Program-made: the position numbers and the translations under genes
Shown: piece by piece, positions 35,831 through 43,934 of the stretch
How positions within the stretch are numbered: the first letter of the stretch is position 1
Layout of the letters: every line of letters begins with the position of its first letter
The notes under the pieces: generated by a model
Database searches by the model: none
What the model was told of the DNA's origin: nothing
The model's input: only the letters and a program-made list of their open reading frames with translations
Assembly (NCBI RefSeq): GCF_001530125.1
Contig: NZ_LDUG01000033.1
Location: forward strand, 42,143-106,142
Origin: Thiobacillus denitrificans
GTDB taxonomy: Bacteria > Pseudomonadota > Gammaproteobacteria > Burkholderiales > Thiobacillaceae
Direction: 5' to 3'
DNA length: 64,000 nt

Positions 35831-37435
35831 ATGCTCTGCTCACCCGAAGAACTCCTGCAAAAAAACCAGGCATTGTCGAACACTTGGCAGCGTTATCAAG
35901 CGCTGCCAAGTTTTGACAGCTTCGTCGAGCTGGCGGTATCGATCAACAGCTTCACCGAGTTCCTGATCGACAAGGGCATCACGGCCCTGCATCACGCCAG
36001 CCACCAGCTGGAGCAGGTGACGCTGACCTTGTTCAGCGAAGACGTGGCGCATCCGCTGCCGCAAGCCGCGCTGAACGACCTGAACGAACGCGTGCTTGCG
36101 CTGGGCCGCATGGCGAATACCCATGCCACAGCCACCGCCGATCTGGCCGAGCGGCGCCATGACCCGTTGCACCCCGCCCCCCATGACATGCCGATGGACC
36201 AGTCCTGGCTGATCGGGCATGACCAGTCGGCCTGGGCTGACTTACAGGCCCAGCTGGGTTATTTCGGCATGGCCGCGCAGTTCATCACCTGGCAACAGCC
36301 CTTGCCGGACAACGCAGGCGTTGCCCCCTTGCTGCTGCTCGACATGAGCAGCCTGCCGGAAGCTGAGTGGAGCAGCCGAATCCAGACCCTGCGGCAACGC
36401 TTCGTGATGGGGCAGCTGATCGGTCTCGGGGTGCGCTCCGATTTCGAGCGGATGCAACAAGCCCTGCGCGGCGGGTGCGACAGCTGTCTGCTGGAAGGCA
36501 CGCCCTCGCATACCATCGTCGAGCACATCCTGGAACTGAACGAGCGCCAGGATCAGGAAGCGTATCGCGTGCTGATCGTGGAAGACTCCAAGACCGCCAG
36601 CCACCTGATCCGCCGCACCCTGGAAGAAAACCAGATTGACACCAAGATCGTCAACGATCCGCGACAGACGCTCAATGCGCTGCGGCAGTTCAATCCCGAC
36701 CTGATCCTGATGGACATGTACATGCCGAACTGCACCGGCGTCGAGGCCGCGCGCATCATTCGTCAGCATAGCGAGTTCCTCAGCACCCCGATCGTCTACC
36801 TGTCCGGCGAAACCAACGTCGCCCTGCAGGTCGACGCCATGCGGCTGGGCGGCGATCACTTCCTCACCAAACCGTTCAACCCGGTATTCCTCAACGCGAT
36901 CGTCAAGAGCAAGATCGAGCGCTATCGGGCGCTGCGCCGCACCATGTACAACGACAGCCTGACCGGCCTGCTCAATCACTCCAGCGGCAAGAACACGCTG
37001 GATATGCTGCTGTCCAGTGTGGCGCACGATGGCGGTTTCCTGTCGGTGGTGATGATGGACATCGACCATTTCAAGCAGGTCAACGACACCTACGGCCATC
37101 CCGTGGGCGACCAGGTCATCCGCAGCCTGTCGTGGCTGCTCAAGCAGCGCCTGCGCAAGCAGGACATCATCTGTCGCTACGGCGGCGAGGAATTCCTCAT
37201 CGGCCTGCCGCACACCGATGCCGAAAACGCGTTCGCCATCATGAATCGTATCCGCCAGGATTTTTCGCAAATCCGCCATCCCGTTGACGACCGCCATTTC
37301 GTTGCCACTGCCAGCGGCGGCATCGCCACCTACCCACTCTATCAAAACGGCGATTCGCTGATCAAGGCAGCGGACGAGGCGCTCTACCAGGCCAAGCGCG
37401 ATGGCCGCAACCGCATCCACGCCGACGAAGATTAG
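35831..37435 (+). CDS. Diguanylate cyclase with receiver domain (GGDEF response regulator)
   Basis: Makes cyclic di-GMP when its receiver is phosphorylated. The 534 residues comprise an N-terminal helical, Hpt-like segment (about 1-115), a degenerate receiver-like segment (about 120-240), and a true receiver (about 246-365) with E251/D252, phosphoacceptor D295 in LILMDMYMP and K347. A GGDEF domain (about 375-530) follows, with active GGEEF at 451-455 and an inhibitory RxxD site at R442-D445, so product feedback is likely. No histidine kinase gene lies nearby. The 140-base upstream gap should hold its promoter. Confidence 0.93.
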   Translation: MLCSPEELLQKNQALSNTWQRYQALPSFDSFVELAVSINSFTEFLIDKGITALHHASHQLEQVTLTLFSEDVAHPLPQAALNDLNERVLALGRMANTHATATADLAERRHDPLHPAPHDMPMDQSWLIGHDQSAWADLQAQLGYFGMAAQFITWQQPLPDNAGVAPLLLLDMSSLPEAEWSSRIQTLRQRFVMGQLIGLGVRSDFERMQQALRGGCDSCLLEGTPSHTIVEHILELNERQDQEAYRVLIVEDSKTASHLIRRTLEENQIDTKIVNDPRQTLNALRQFNPDLILMDMYMPNCTGVEAARIIRQHSEFLSTPIVYLSGETNVALQVDAMRLGGDHFLTKPFNPVFLNAIVKSKIERYRALRRTMYNDSLTGLLNHSSGKNTLDMLLSSVAHDGGFLSVVMMDIDHFKQVNDTYGHPVGDQVIRSLSWLLKQRLRKQDIICRYGGEEFLIGLPHTDAENAFAIMNRIRQDFSQIRHPVDDRHFVATASGGIATYPLYQNGDSLIKAADEALYQAKRDGRNRIHADED

Positions 37436-37452
37436 CAGGCGGTCCGCCCCGT

Positions 37453-37573
37453 TGTAGGAGGATCGCCCCCGGCCCGATGCACGGTGCGAAAATCGCGGCG
37501 AGGGCGACGGTGCGTGGTGGTTGCCGCTTTAGCGGCTTACCAACACGGCCTACCCCTTGCGGGTACTCCTACA
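37453..37573. repeat. Palindromic intergenic repeat with TGTAGGAG ends
   Basis: Outer inverted repeats TGTAGGAG (37453-37460) and CTCCTACA (37566-37573) enclose a GCCGC/GCGGC hairpin at 37523-37536. The ends resemble the TGTAGGAGC-type REP sequences spread by RAYT transposases in many proteobacteria. It fills the gap between two convergent genes. Confidence 0.6.
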
Positions 37574-37593
37574 GGTGATGTCCGCAGTGCTTC

Positions 37594-38343
37594 CTAGCTC
37601 AGGATCAGCTTCAGGCCGATCAGGATCGTCACGATCTCGAACGCCCGCTTGATCCACAGGTTGCCTTTTTTGATCGCCAGATGGCTGCCCAGATAGCCGC
37701 CGAGGATCGAGCCGGCCAGCAGCGCCGGCATCCAGTCCCACGCTACCGTACCGATCACACCTAGTATCAGCGCGCCGGTGCCATTCCAAACCAGTCCGCA
37801 CAGAATCAGGGTGTAGGCCACGGCCCGCGTGTAATCGAGGCCGAACCAGCGGATCAGCCAGAGGGTGAGAAACAGCCCGGTGCCGCTGGTAATCGAGCCA
37901 TTGAGAAAGCCGACGACAAACAGCCCCGCCATGCCGCCGATCAACGCCGCGCCCTGCCGGTTCCTGGGCGTGTGGTCCATGCCGAGACGGGGTTTGAACA
38001 CCGAATACAGCCCCAGCCCGAGCGTCAGAACACCCAGCGCCAGGGTGGCGATGCGCTCGGGAATCTGCAGGATCATCAACGCGCCCAGCACCACGCCGGG
38101 CAGACCCGCACCGAGAATGATCAGCGAAAAACGGCGTTCGAGATGCGATTCCTTCAGATGCCGCAGCGTGGCGCCCAGGCCAAGCGCGACGCTGGCGACT
38201 TTGTGGGTGGCAAGCGCCACGCCGAACGGCAGCCCCAGAAAAATCAGCATGGGAAACTGGATCAGCCCCGCCCCGCCGCCCGACAGCGCCGAAAAGAAAT
38301 TCGCCGCCAGCGAAGCGACGAACAGGATCAGCTGGTCGAGCAC
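37594..38343 (-). CDS. TauE/SafE (TSUP) family anion exporter
   Basis: A 249-residue membrane protein with about eight helices. FFSALSGGGAGLIQFPMLIFLGLPFGVALATHKVASVALGLGATLRH and LIGGMAGLFVVGFLNGSITSGTGLFLTLWLIRWFG show the two inverted repeats with G/S/T-rich motifs of sulfite/sulfonate exporters. In sulfur bacteria such proteins export sulfite, but the substrate cannot be told from sequence. It begins five bases downstream of the DUF190 gene and may be the last gene of a crcB-DUF190-tauE transcript. Confidence 0.9.
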   Translation of the reverse strand: MLDQLILFVASLAANFFSALSGGGAGLIQFPMLIFLGLPFGVALATHKVASVALGLGATLRHLKESHLERRFSLIILGAGLPGVVLGALMILQIPERIATLALGVLTLGLGLYSVFKPRLGMDHTPRNRQGAALIGGMAGLFVVGFLNGSITSGTGLFLTLWLIRWFGLDYTRAVAYTLILCGLVWNGTGALILGVIGTVAWDWMPALLAGSILGGYLGSHLAIKKGNLWIKRAFEIVTILIGLKLILS

Positions 38344-38348
38344 GCTTA

Positions 38349-38660
38349 CTAAAGCGTGACGCCTATTTCTGCCGGCAGTCTGGCGTAGACGAGCTTCAGA
38401 CCGGCGTCGGCGATGACTTTCAGCAACTGGTCTGCCAGCGCCGCATCGACGAAGAACTCCACCACCACCGGCAGTTCGCCCGCCAGCTCGAAGAACCCGG
38501 CATCATGCCGGCCGTGGCGGCCGAAGCCGGCCAGCGCAAGGAACGCCGAGCCCCCGCTGACACCGAGTCCCTGCGCCGCATCGAGCAGCCATTCATACGT
38601 CAGCTTGCTGTGATGGCGGCTGGCTTCTGACACAAACACCTGCAGGCAGACCGCGTTCAT
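38349..38660 (-). CDS. DUF190 (PII-like) protein
   Basis: A 103-residue ferredoxin-like protein (LQVFVSEASRHHSKLTYEWLLDAAQGLGVSGGSAFLALAGFGRHG, PVVVEFFVDAALADQLLKVIADAGLKLVYARLPAEIG). DUF190 proteins resemble the nitrogen regulator PII and are repeatedly found beside crcB; they may sense or regulate fluoride export, though this is not established. The ATG at 38660 overlaps the crcB stop by four bases. The longer frame above it is a shadow of crcB. Confidence 0.88.
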   Translation of the reverse strand: MNAVCLQVFVSEASRHHSKLTYEWLLDAAQGLGVSGGSAFLALAGFGRHGRHDAGFFELAGELPVVVEFFVDAALADQLLKVIADAGLKLVYARLPAEIGVTL

Positions 38661-39031
38661 TTGAAAAGCCTCATCGAATAAAACCCCAGCCCGGTGGCCA
38701 TAAAAGAGCCCAACATGTGGGAAAACGCAATCAGGCCGCCGGTCATCCACAGGCCGCGCATCATCGCCGTGACGACTTCGGCGGAAAAGGTGGAAAACGT
38801 GGTCAGCCCGCCGAGCAGGCCGGTAATGAGAAACAGCCGTGCTTCCGGTGGCACGCCGGGGTGATCGGCAAACCAGGCGATGACCAGGCCAACGAAATAG
38901 CCGCCGATCAGATTGGCGGCCAGCGTGCCGAGCGGCATGGAGGGAAACACGGGGTTCAGCCACAACCCCAGCCCCCAGCGCAGCCACGCGCCGATGGCCG
39001 CACCTAGGCCAATGGCGAGGAAGGCGGTCAT
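38657..39031 (-). CDS. crcB: Fluoride channel CrcB (Fluc)
   Basis: Dual-topology inner-membrane channel that lets fluoride leave the cell. The 124 residues form four helices and include GAAIGAWLRWGLGLWLN, PLGTLAANLIGGYFVGL, RLFLITGLLGGLTTFSTFSAEV with the TFSTF phenylalanine box, and an Asn in the second helix. It is followed by DUF190 through an ATGA overlap. I did not find the crcB fluoride riboswitch motif in the short upstream gap. Confidence 0.95.
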   Translation of the reverse strand: MTAFLAIGLGAAIGAWLRWGLGLWLNPVFPSMPLGTLAANLIGGYFVGLVIAWFADHPGVPPEARLFLITGLLGGLTTFSTFSAEVVTAMMRGLWMTGGLIAFSHMLGSFMATGLGFYSMRLFK

Positions 39032-39049
39032 GGATGGTGCGAGGCGGCT

Positions 39050-39081
39050 GGTGTCATGCGCGGATTCTAGCCGATGACACC
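39050..39081. terminator. Hairpin between the DUF302 gene and crcB
   Basis: GGTGTCAT and ATGACACC form an eight-bp stem with a partly paired loop (CGG/CCG). It lies just after the DUF302 stop and upstream of crcB on the same strand. There is no clear T-run, so it may be a weak terminator or a leader structure. Confidence 0.4.
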
Positions 39082-39091
39082 AGTCAAGGGC

Positions 39092-39550
39092 TTACATCGC
39101 GTCCTTGATGATGTCGGTGAGCAGTTTTTCCAACTCGACCAGTGTCTTCTTCAACGCCGGATTCTTGGTGGCAGCCGGCTTGCGGTAAGCGAGGTATACC
39201 GTCTTGTCGTTGGGAATCGTGTAGACCACCACGCTGTACGGGCACATCACGATCGAGTGCGGGTCGGCTTCCATCATGTGGCGCGAAATGGTGGCACTGC
39301 AGAATTCGAACTGCTCGGCGTTTTCGTACACCTGCCGGGTCTCGCCGATATCCATGCCGGTGCGTTCCAGCATTTCGGCGATCTTGTTGGTGTTGGTGAT
39401 TTTCAGGCCCTTGCCCTCGATCGAGAATTGAAGCAAATCGCGCACCTCCTGGAAGCTTCCCTGGGTCTTGAACAGCACGGTGTAGCTTTCGACGGCCTGG
39501 GCAGAAAACGGCAGGCAGAGCATCGCGCAGACGGCGAGCAGTTTTTTCAT
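39092..39550 (-). CDS. Periplasmic DUF302-family protein
   Basis: A 152-residue protein with a Sec signal (MKKLLAVCAMLCLPFSAQA). The domain follows DUF302: FKTQGSFQEVRDLLQFSIEGKGLKITNTNKIAEMLERTG, EFCSATISRHMMEADPHSIVMCPYSVVVYTIPNDKTVYLAYRKP. Two cysteines (FCSA and MCPY) might form a disulfide or a metal site. DUF302 proteins are common in sulfur-oxidising bacteria near c-type cytochrome or persulfide genes, but their function is unknown. It is divergent from the ModE-like gene, with about 80 bases between starts. Confidence 0.82.
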   Translation of the reverse strand: MKKLLAVCAMLCLPFSAQAVESYTVLFKTQGSFQEVRDLLQFSIEGKGLKITNTNKIAEMLERTGMDIGETRQVYENAEQFEFCSATISRHMMEADPHSIVMCPYSVVVYTIPNDKTVYLAYRKPAATKNPALKKTLVELEKLLTDIIKDAM

Positions 39551-39631
39551 GGCACTCTCCTTGGATTACAGTTTTATCAATTCTCTGCCGCCCGCACGAG
39601 AACGGCAATGGTCGTTTGCTACACTCGCCGC

Positions 39632-39967
39632 ATGACGACGCGATCCAAGACAGCGCAACTCAAGGCGGACGGCCGCTTCTGGCTGACGCTCGATGGCAGG
39701 AATTTCCTCGGCCGCGGCCGCGTCGAACTGCTGCAGCGCATCCGTGAAACCGGCTCCATCTCCAAGGCCGCCAAGGCCATGAAAATGAGCTACAAGGCCG
39801 CTTGGGATGCGGTGGATGCGATCAACACCGCATGGCAGTCGCCACTGGTCGAAAGTGGTCCCGCCGGCAGCCGCCTGACCGAAGACGCCGAGCGGCTGAT
39901 CGCGGCCTTCCACAAGGCTGAAGCGCGGCATGCGGCCTTCATGGAAAAACTCGCCGCCAGTCTTTAG
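39632..39967 (+). CDS. One-domain ModE/LysR-type winged-helix regulator
   Basis: A 111-residue DNA-binding protein equal to the N-terminal domain of ModE (FWLTLDGRNFLGRGRVELLQRIRETGSISKAAKAMKMSYKAAWDAVDAINTAW, then LVESGPAGSRLTEDAERLI). It lacks the two molybdate-binding (Mop/TOBE) domains of full ModE. Such short forms regulate molybdate transport or molybdoenzyme genes in several proteobacteria. The ATG at 39632 is chosen because the longer frame overlaps the divergent gene. A Mo-box-like dyad in front of moaA/mobB at 48322-48345 is a possible target. Confidence 0.85.
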   Translation: MTTRSKTAQLKADGRFWLTLDGRNFLGRGRVELLQRIRETGSISKAAKAMKMSYKAAWDAVDAINTAWQSPLVESGPAGSRLTEDAERLIAAFHKAEARHAAFMEKLAASL

Positions 39968-39996
39968 CGTGAAACTCGCGCAGCGACTCGTTCGCC

Positions 39997-40020
39997 CCCT
40001 CGCCCGCTTGCGGGAGAGGG
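39997..40020. repeat. Short palindrome, possible terminator
   Basis: CCCTC and GAGGG enclose CCCGC and GCGGG with one mismatch, forming a strong hairpin 30 bases behind the ModE-like stop. The sequence type (CCCTCGCCCGC, then GAGAGGG) is a frequent intergenic repeat. It lies between convergent genes. Confidence 0.5.
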
Positions 40021-40082
40021 TTGGAGAGAGGGAAACGGGCAGGGTGAGTTTCATTGTCAGGGGTGGCAACTCGCCATGCCCG

Positions 40083-42047
40083 TTAGGCCCGCGTTTTGAA
40101 GAACATCAGCGGCGCGCTGTTTTTTGCGACCGCCGGTTTCAGTTTCCCCACCACGTGCATCTCGCACGGCTTGCAATCGAAGCGCAGGATGAGCTTTTCG
40201 CTGCCGTTGATCAGCGTCAGCGGCGCGGCACGCACGGTGCCCTGCACGCCGGTCACGCCCTTGGCCTGCTTGGGACACAAACTCAGCGAGTAGCGCACGC
40301 AATGCTTGGTGATCATCAGCGAGACTTCGCCGGTTTCCTCATGGCTTTCGTACGCGGCGGCAATGAGCCTGACGCCGTGCTTCGCATAGAAATCGCGCGC
40401 CTTGTGGTTGTAAACGTTGGCGAGATAAGAGAGCGTGTCCTCGGGGTAGATCGCCGGCGGCTCGACCGCCTGTGCACACGCGGGACGGACATAAGCGGCG
40501 GCGCGCGCGGTTTCCAGCGCGGCGACCGCATCGCGGCGCAACGCATTGAGGAAGGACGCCGGCACGAACCAGGGCTGCCTCAGTTCGAGCGCAATGCCCA
40601 TGGCGGCAAACGGCGTGGTGCCGAGCTTGCCGAGGTGCTCGCGTAGCGTCGCTTCGGCTTTTGCCGCGTCCTTGGCCACTTCTTTGGCGTGCGCGGCATT
40701 CACCGCCGCGGTGTTGCCTTCTTCGTCGACCAGCGTCAGCGCAAATCCCGCGTCGGTTTCGTCCAGCCGCAGCCACACGCCGATGCGGCGTTCGCTCGAC
40801 GGCCTGTCCAGCAGACGCGTCCAGTTCATGTCGCGGTTGCGGTTGACCAGTGTGCCGGCGCGCAAGTCCTTGAAGCTTGCCATCGGGTCTTTCGGGAACA
40901 CGCGCCACACGCCCGAGCCCTGCTTTTCTGAACGGTTGATCGCGAGACCGGCCAGATCCTTCTGCAGCGTGTAGTAGCACAGACCATCGCCGTTGTTGAG
41001 CACGATGTCGGGCGAATCGGTCTGCAGTTCGACCCATTTGTCGCCGACCTTGCTGACGTAGCCGATGAAAAGGCCGGGATTCTTCGGCGTGTCGAACGCG
41101 CCAATGTCGTCCTTGCGGCCGCTGACAAAGTAGTCGGTGAACTCGCGGTTGAAGTTCTGGTTGGGATCGGGCGTGAAGGCAAAGGTGGTGCGGCCTGCGG
41201 ACGCGCGCGCGAATTCCGGGCGGCGGTCGATGATCTCGTCGAGCAGGGTGCGGTAATGGGCGGTAATGTTCTTCACATAGCCCATGTCCTTGTAGCGGCC
41301 CTCGATCTTGAAGCTGCGGATGCCGGCGTCGATCAGCGCCTCGAGGTTGTCGCTCTGGTTGTTGTCCTTCATCGACAGCACATGCTTGTCGTGCGCGACG
41401 ATGCGGCCTTTCATGTCGGTGACCTGGTAGGGCAGGCGGCAGGCCTGCGAGCAATCGCCGCGGTTGGCGCTGCGCCCGGTGTGGGCGTGGCTGATGTAGC
41501 ACTGGCCGCTGTAGGCGACGCACAGCGCGCCGTGGACGAAAAATTCCAGGGTGGTTTCAGGTCGTGTGGCGGCGCGAATGGCGGCGATCTGGCCGAGATC
41601 GAGCTCGCGCGCGAGAACAATCTGACTCAGCCCCACATCCTGTAAAAAGCGGGCTTTCTCCGGCGTGCGGATGTCGGTCTGGGTGCTGGCGTGCAGCTGG
41701 ATCGGCGGCAGGTCGAGTTCCAGCAGGCCCATGTCCTGGATGATGAGCGCGTCGACGCCGGCGTCGTACAGCTGCCAGATCTGCTGGCGCGCCGGCTCGA
41801 GTTCGTCGTCGCGCAGGATGGTGTTGAGGGTGACGAACACGCGCGCGTTGAAGCGGTGGGCGTGGTCGACCAGTCGCGCGATGTCGGCGATATCGTTGGA
41901 CGCCGCCGCGCGCGCGCCGAACGACGGCCCGCCGATGTATACCGCATCGGCGCCGTGGTTGACAGCTTCGATGCCGATGTCGGCGTCGCGCGCGGGCGCG
42001 AGCAGTTCTAGTTGATGGGGTTGCACAGGGGTCGTTCCGGACAGCAA
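40083..42047 (-). CDS. rlhA: Peptidase U32-family protein, RlhA-like 23S rRNA hydroxylase
   Basis: Probable 23S rRNA C2501 hydroxylation enzyme. The 654 residues match RlhA/YdcP of Escherichia coli in length and order: ELLAPARDADIGIEAVNHGADAVYIGGPSFGARA at the start, VLARELDLGQIAAI, the U32 signature EFFVHGALCVAYSGQCYISHAHTGRSANRGDCSQACRLPY with its cysteines, and a long C-terminal region. Other U32 members (TrhP, UbiU/V) are shorter. Role is by family; iron-sulfur or prephenate dependence is known from the homologue. Confidence 0.88.
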   Translation of the reverse strand: MLSGTTPVQPHQLELLAPARDADIGIEAVNHGADAVYIGGPSFGARAAASNDIADIARLVDHAHRFNARVFVTLNTILRDDELEPARQQIWQLYDAGVDALIIQDMGLLELDLPPIQLHASTQTDIRTPEKARFLQDVGLSQIVLARELDLGQIAAIRAATRPETTLEFFVHGALCVAYSGQCYISHAHTGRSANRGDCSQACRLPYQVTDMKGRIVAHDKHVLSMKDNNQSDNLEALIDAGIRSFKIEGRYKDMGYVKNITAHYRTLLDEIIDRRPEFARASAGRTTFAFTPDPNQNFNREFTDYFVSGRKDDIGAFDTPKNPGLFIGYVSKVGDKWVELQTDSPDIVLNNGDGLCYYTLQKDLAGLAINRSEKQGSGVWRVFPKDPMASFKDLRAGTLVNRNRDMNWTRLLDRPSSERRIGVWLRLDETDAGFALTLVDEEGNTAAVNAAHAKEVAKDAAKAEATLREHLGKLGTTPFAAMGIALELRQPWFVPASFLNALRRDAVAALETARAAAYVRPACAQAVEPPAIYPEDTLSYLANVYNHKARDFYAKHGVRLIAAAYESHEETGEVSLMITKHCVRYSLSLCPKQAKGVTGVQGTVRAAPLTLINGSEKLILRFDCKPCEMHVVGKLKPAVAKNSAPLMFFKTRA

Positions 42048-42080
42048 AGACGCATTTTACCGGAGACCGTCCTGTCCGGC

Positions 42081-42656
42081 TTATTGCGCCGGCTGATTGA
42101 CCGCCTCGATCGCCAGCGTCAGCGTGACTTCGTCGCTAACAAAAGGCACATTCTTGCCCATGTTGAACTCCGAGCGCTTGACCTGGGTGGTCGCGTTGGC
42201 GCCGCAGGCGTCGACTTTCAGCATCGGATGCGGCTGGCACTTGAAGTGGGTGATGGTGAGCGTCACCGGGCGGGTCACGCCCTTGATCGTCAAATCGCCT
42301 ACCAGGCTCACCGGCTGGTCGCCCCTGAACGCCATCTTGTTTGATTTGAACGTGATCGTGGGGTGATTGGCGGTATCGAAAAAGTCAGCGGCCTGGAGGT
42401 GTTCGTTGAACACCGCATGGCCGGTGTTGACCGAGGTGGCGTCGATGGTCACAACGACCGAACCGGCTCCCCCTTCACGGTCGAGCACCACGGTGCCGCT
42501 GCTCTTGTCGAACTTGTGGGTCTGGTTGGAGAAACCCAGGTGGTTGTAGCTGAAATGCGGATAGGTGTGGCTGTTGTCGATGGTGTAGGTGACCGGCGCG
42601 GCCTGGGCGGCAACGGATACGGCGGCGAGTGCGGCGAAGAGGGCAAGACGTTTCAT
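42081..42656 (-). CDS. YceI-family periplasmic lipid-binding protein
   Basis: A 191-residue secreted protein with a Sec signal (MKRLALFAALAAVSVAAQAA) and the YceI lipocalin-like barrel (YTIDNSHTYPHFSYNHLGFSNQTHKF, SVVVTIDATSVNTGHAVFNEHLQAADFFDTANHPTITFKS, GDLTIKGVTRPVTLTI). YceI proteins bind polyisoprenoid lipids and often lie beside cytochrome b561 genes. The longer frame to 42683 lacks a signal-peptide start; the ATG at 42656 is used. A second YceI gene lies upstream, beyond two inverted repeats. Confidence 0.92.
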   Translation of the reverse strand: MKRLALFAALAAVSVAAQAAPVTYTIDNSHTYPHFSYNHLGFSNQTHKFDKSSGTVVLDREGGAGSVVVTIDATSVNTGHAVFNEHLQAADFFDTANHPTITFKSNKMAFRGDQPVSLVGDLTIKGVTRPVTLTITHFKCQPHPMLKVDACGANATTQVKRSEFNMGKNVPFVSDEVTLTLAIEAVNQPAQ

Positions 42657-42686
42657 GTAAGGCTCCTTGAGATGGATGAACAACGG

Positions 42687-42730
42687 GTTATTGAAGGGAA
42701 ATTCAAGTTCTTGAATTCCCCTTCAATAAC
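42687..42730. terminator. Long hairpin between the two yceI genes
   Basis: Arms of 21 bases (42687-42707 and 42710-42730) pair with a single mismatch around a two-base TT loop; the arms begin GTTATTGAAGGG and contain AATTCAAG. It is too stable to be neutral in RNA. No T-run follows, so it may be a processing or attenuation structure rather than a plain terminator. Confidence 0.55.
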
Positions 42731-42747
42731 GTGCCTGGGTTTAAACG

Positions 42748-42838
42748 ATATTGATCCGAAACCAGACGTGGCATTCGGGCCAATCTGTGATTTTCGGGAT
42801 CATCGGGCGTTTCAAGTCCATGGATATCGGATCAATAT
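42748..42838. repeat. 12-bp inverted repeat enclosing 67 bases, overlapping a yceI stop
   Basis: ATATTGATCCGA at 42748-42759 and TCGGATCAATAT at 42827-42838 are perfect complements. The right arm covers the last codons and stop of the upstream yceI gene. Together with the neighbouring hairpin it gives a compact block of symmetry that might be a small repeat element. Confidence 0.55.
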
Positions 42839-43389
42839 GTGCCGGTGGCGGCAATTCTGAATCGGACCTGGACTTCGTCGGCGACGGTGGAGACGTCGGC
42901 CCACATGCCTTCGCCGATGCCAAAGTCGAGGCGTTTGAGGACAAAACTGCCGTCGAAGATGGAGGCGTTTTTACCGGGCACGTAGGTCACCGACACGGTC
43001 ATCTCGCGACTTTTGCCCTTGAGCGTGAGCGTGCCGCGCATCTCGTAGCGGTTGTTGCCCAGCGCGCGCACCTGGCTGGAGACGAAAGTCGCCTTCGGAT
43101 ACGCGCTGCGGTTGAACCACAGCTTGCCGGCGGATTCGTCGTCGGCCTCGGGCGAACCGGCGTCGATGCTGGCAAGGTCGATCTCGATCTGTGCGCGGGC
43201 AGCCTCGGGTTTGGCCGGGTCGAACGCCATTTCAGTAGTGAAGCGCTTGAAGCCGCCCTTCACCGGCACGCCCATCTGGCGGAATTCGAAGTGGATGGTG
43301 CTCTGCTTCGGCAGCACCGTGCGGTATTCCACCGCGTGCGCCGCCGGCGCTGCAAGCGCCGCAAGCAGGACCAATTGGGTGATTTTCAT
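42832..43389 (-). CDS. YceI-family protein, second copy
   Basis: A 185-residue secreted YceI protein (signal MKITQLVLLAALAAPAAHA). The barrel reads YRTVLPKQSTIHFEFRQMGVPVKGGFKRFTTEMAFDPAKPEAARAQIEIDLASIDAGSPEADDESAGKLWFN, KATFVSSQVRALGNNRYEMRGTLTLKGKSREMTV and DFGIGEGMWADVSTVADEVQVRF. It is the third gene of a marR-cytochrome b561-yceI operon; its ATG overlaps the cytochrome stop by four bases. Similarity to the first yceI copy is moderate, so an old duplication or separate recruitment is possible. Confidence 0.92.
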   Translation of the reverse strand: MKITQLVLLAALAAPAAHAVEYRTVLPKQSTIHFEFRQMGVPVKGGFKRFTTEMAFDPAKPEAARAQIEIDLASIDAGSPEADDESAGKLWFNRSAYPKATFVSSQVRALGNNRYEMRGTLTLKGKSREMTVSVTYVPGKNASIFDGSFVLKRLDFGIGEGMWADVSTVADEVQVRFRIAATGTY

Positions 43390-43934
43390 GTGCGCTCCTT
43401 TCTGCCCCAGCCCATGCGCTGCAGGAAGGGCTGGCGTTCGATGAAATGGTGTTTGAGTGCCGCGCCCACGTGCAGGATGACCAGGCCCAGCAGCGTGAAG
43501 TTCAGCACTTTGTGCACACTTGCGAGCAAGTCGCCCAGTTCGCGGTTTTTTTCTAACAGGTCGGGCAAAGGCAGCACGCCAAACCACACGGTCTGGAAGC
43601 CCTTGGCCGAACTCATCAGCCAGCCCGACAGCGGAATCGCAAGAATCAACGCATACAACAGGCCATGCACGATCTGGCTTGCACGACGTTGCCAGACGGC
43701 AATACCGGCCGGCAAGGACGGCGGGGTATGCATCAGCCGCCAGCTCACCCGGACAGCGACCAGCAGGAACACCGTGATGCCGATCCACTTGTGGTAGCTG
43801 TAGAGCTTCAGCTTGTCGGGCGACAGCGGCAGGTCGACCATGTAAACGCCGAGCGGAAACCCCACGAAGATCAGCAGCGCCACCAGCCAGTGCAGCACGA
43901 TGGCCGGCGTCGAATAACGCATCGCGACGCTCAT
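43386..43934 (-). CDS. Cytochrome b561-family membrane protein
   Basis: A 182-residue four-helix di-heme b-type cytochrome, probably passing electrons between quinol and a periplasmic partner. RYSTPAIVLHWLVALLIFVGFPLGVYM, YSYHKWIGITVFLLVAVRVSWRL, QIVHGLLYALILAIPLSGWLMSSAKG and LASVHKVLNFTLLGLVILHVGAALKHHFIE give the helices and the heme histidines. The longer frame upstream is read-through inside marR; the ATG at 43934 overlaps the marR stop. Its partner YceI is a frequent neighbour in other genomes. Confidence 0.92.
   Translation of the reverse strand: MSVAMRYSTPAIVLHWLVALLIFVGFPLGVYMVDLPLSPDKLKLYSYHKWIGITVFLLVAVRVSWRLMHTPPSLPAGIAVWQRRASQIVHGLLYALILAIPLSGWLMSSAKGFQTVWFGVLPLPDLLEKNRELGDLLASVHKVLNFTLLGLVILHVGAALKHHFIERQPFLQRMGWGRKERT

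Noticed and set aside
37453-37573. CRISPR or tandem-repeat array
   Set aside because: Only one inverted pair is present and there are no regularly spaced direct repeats.
39032-39110. Fluoride riboswitch before crcB
   Set aside because: The minus-strand leader shows only a simple hairpin and lacks the conserved crcB-motif blocks.
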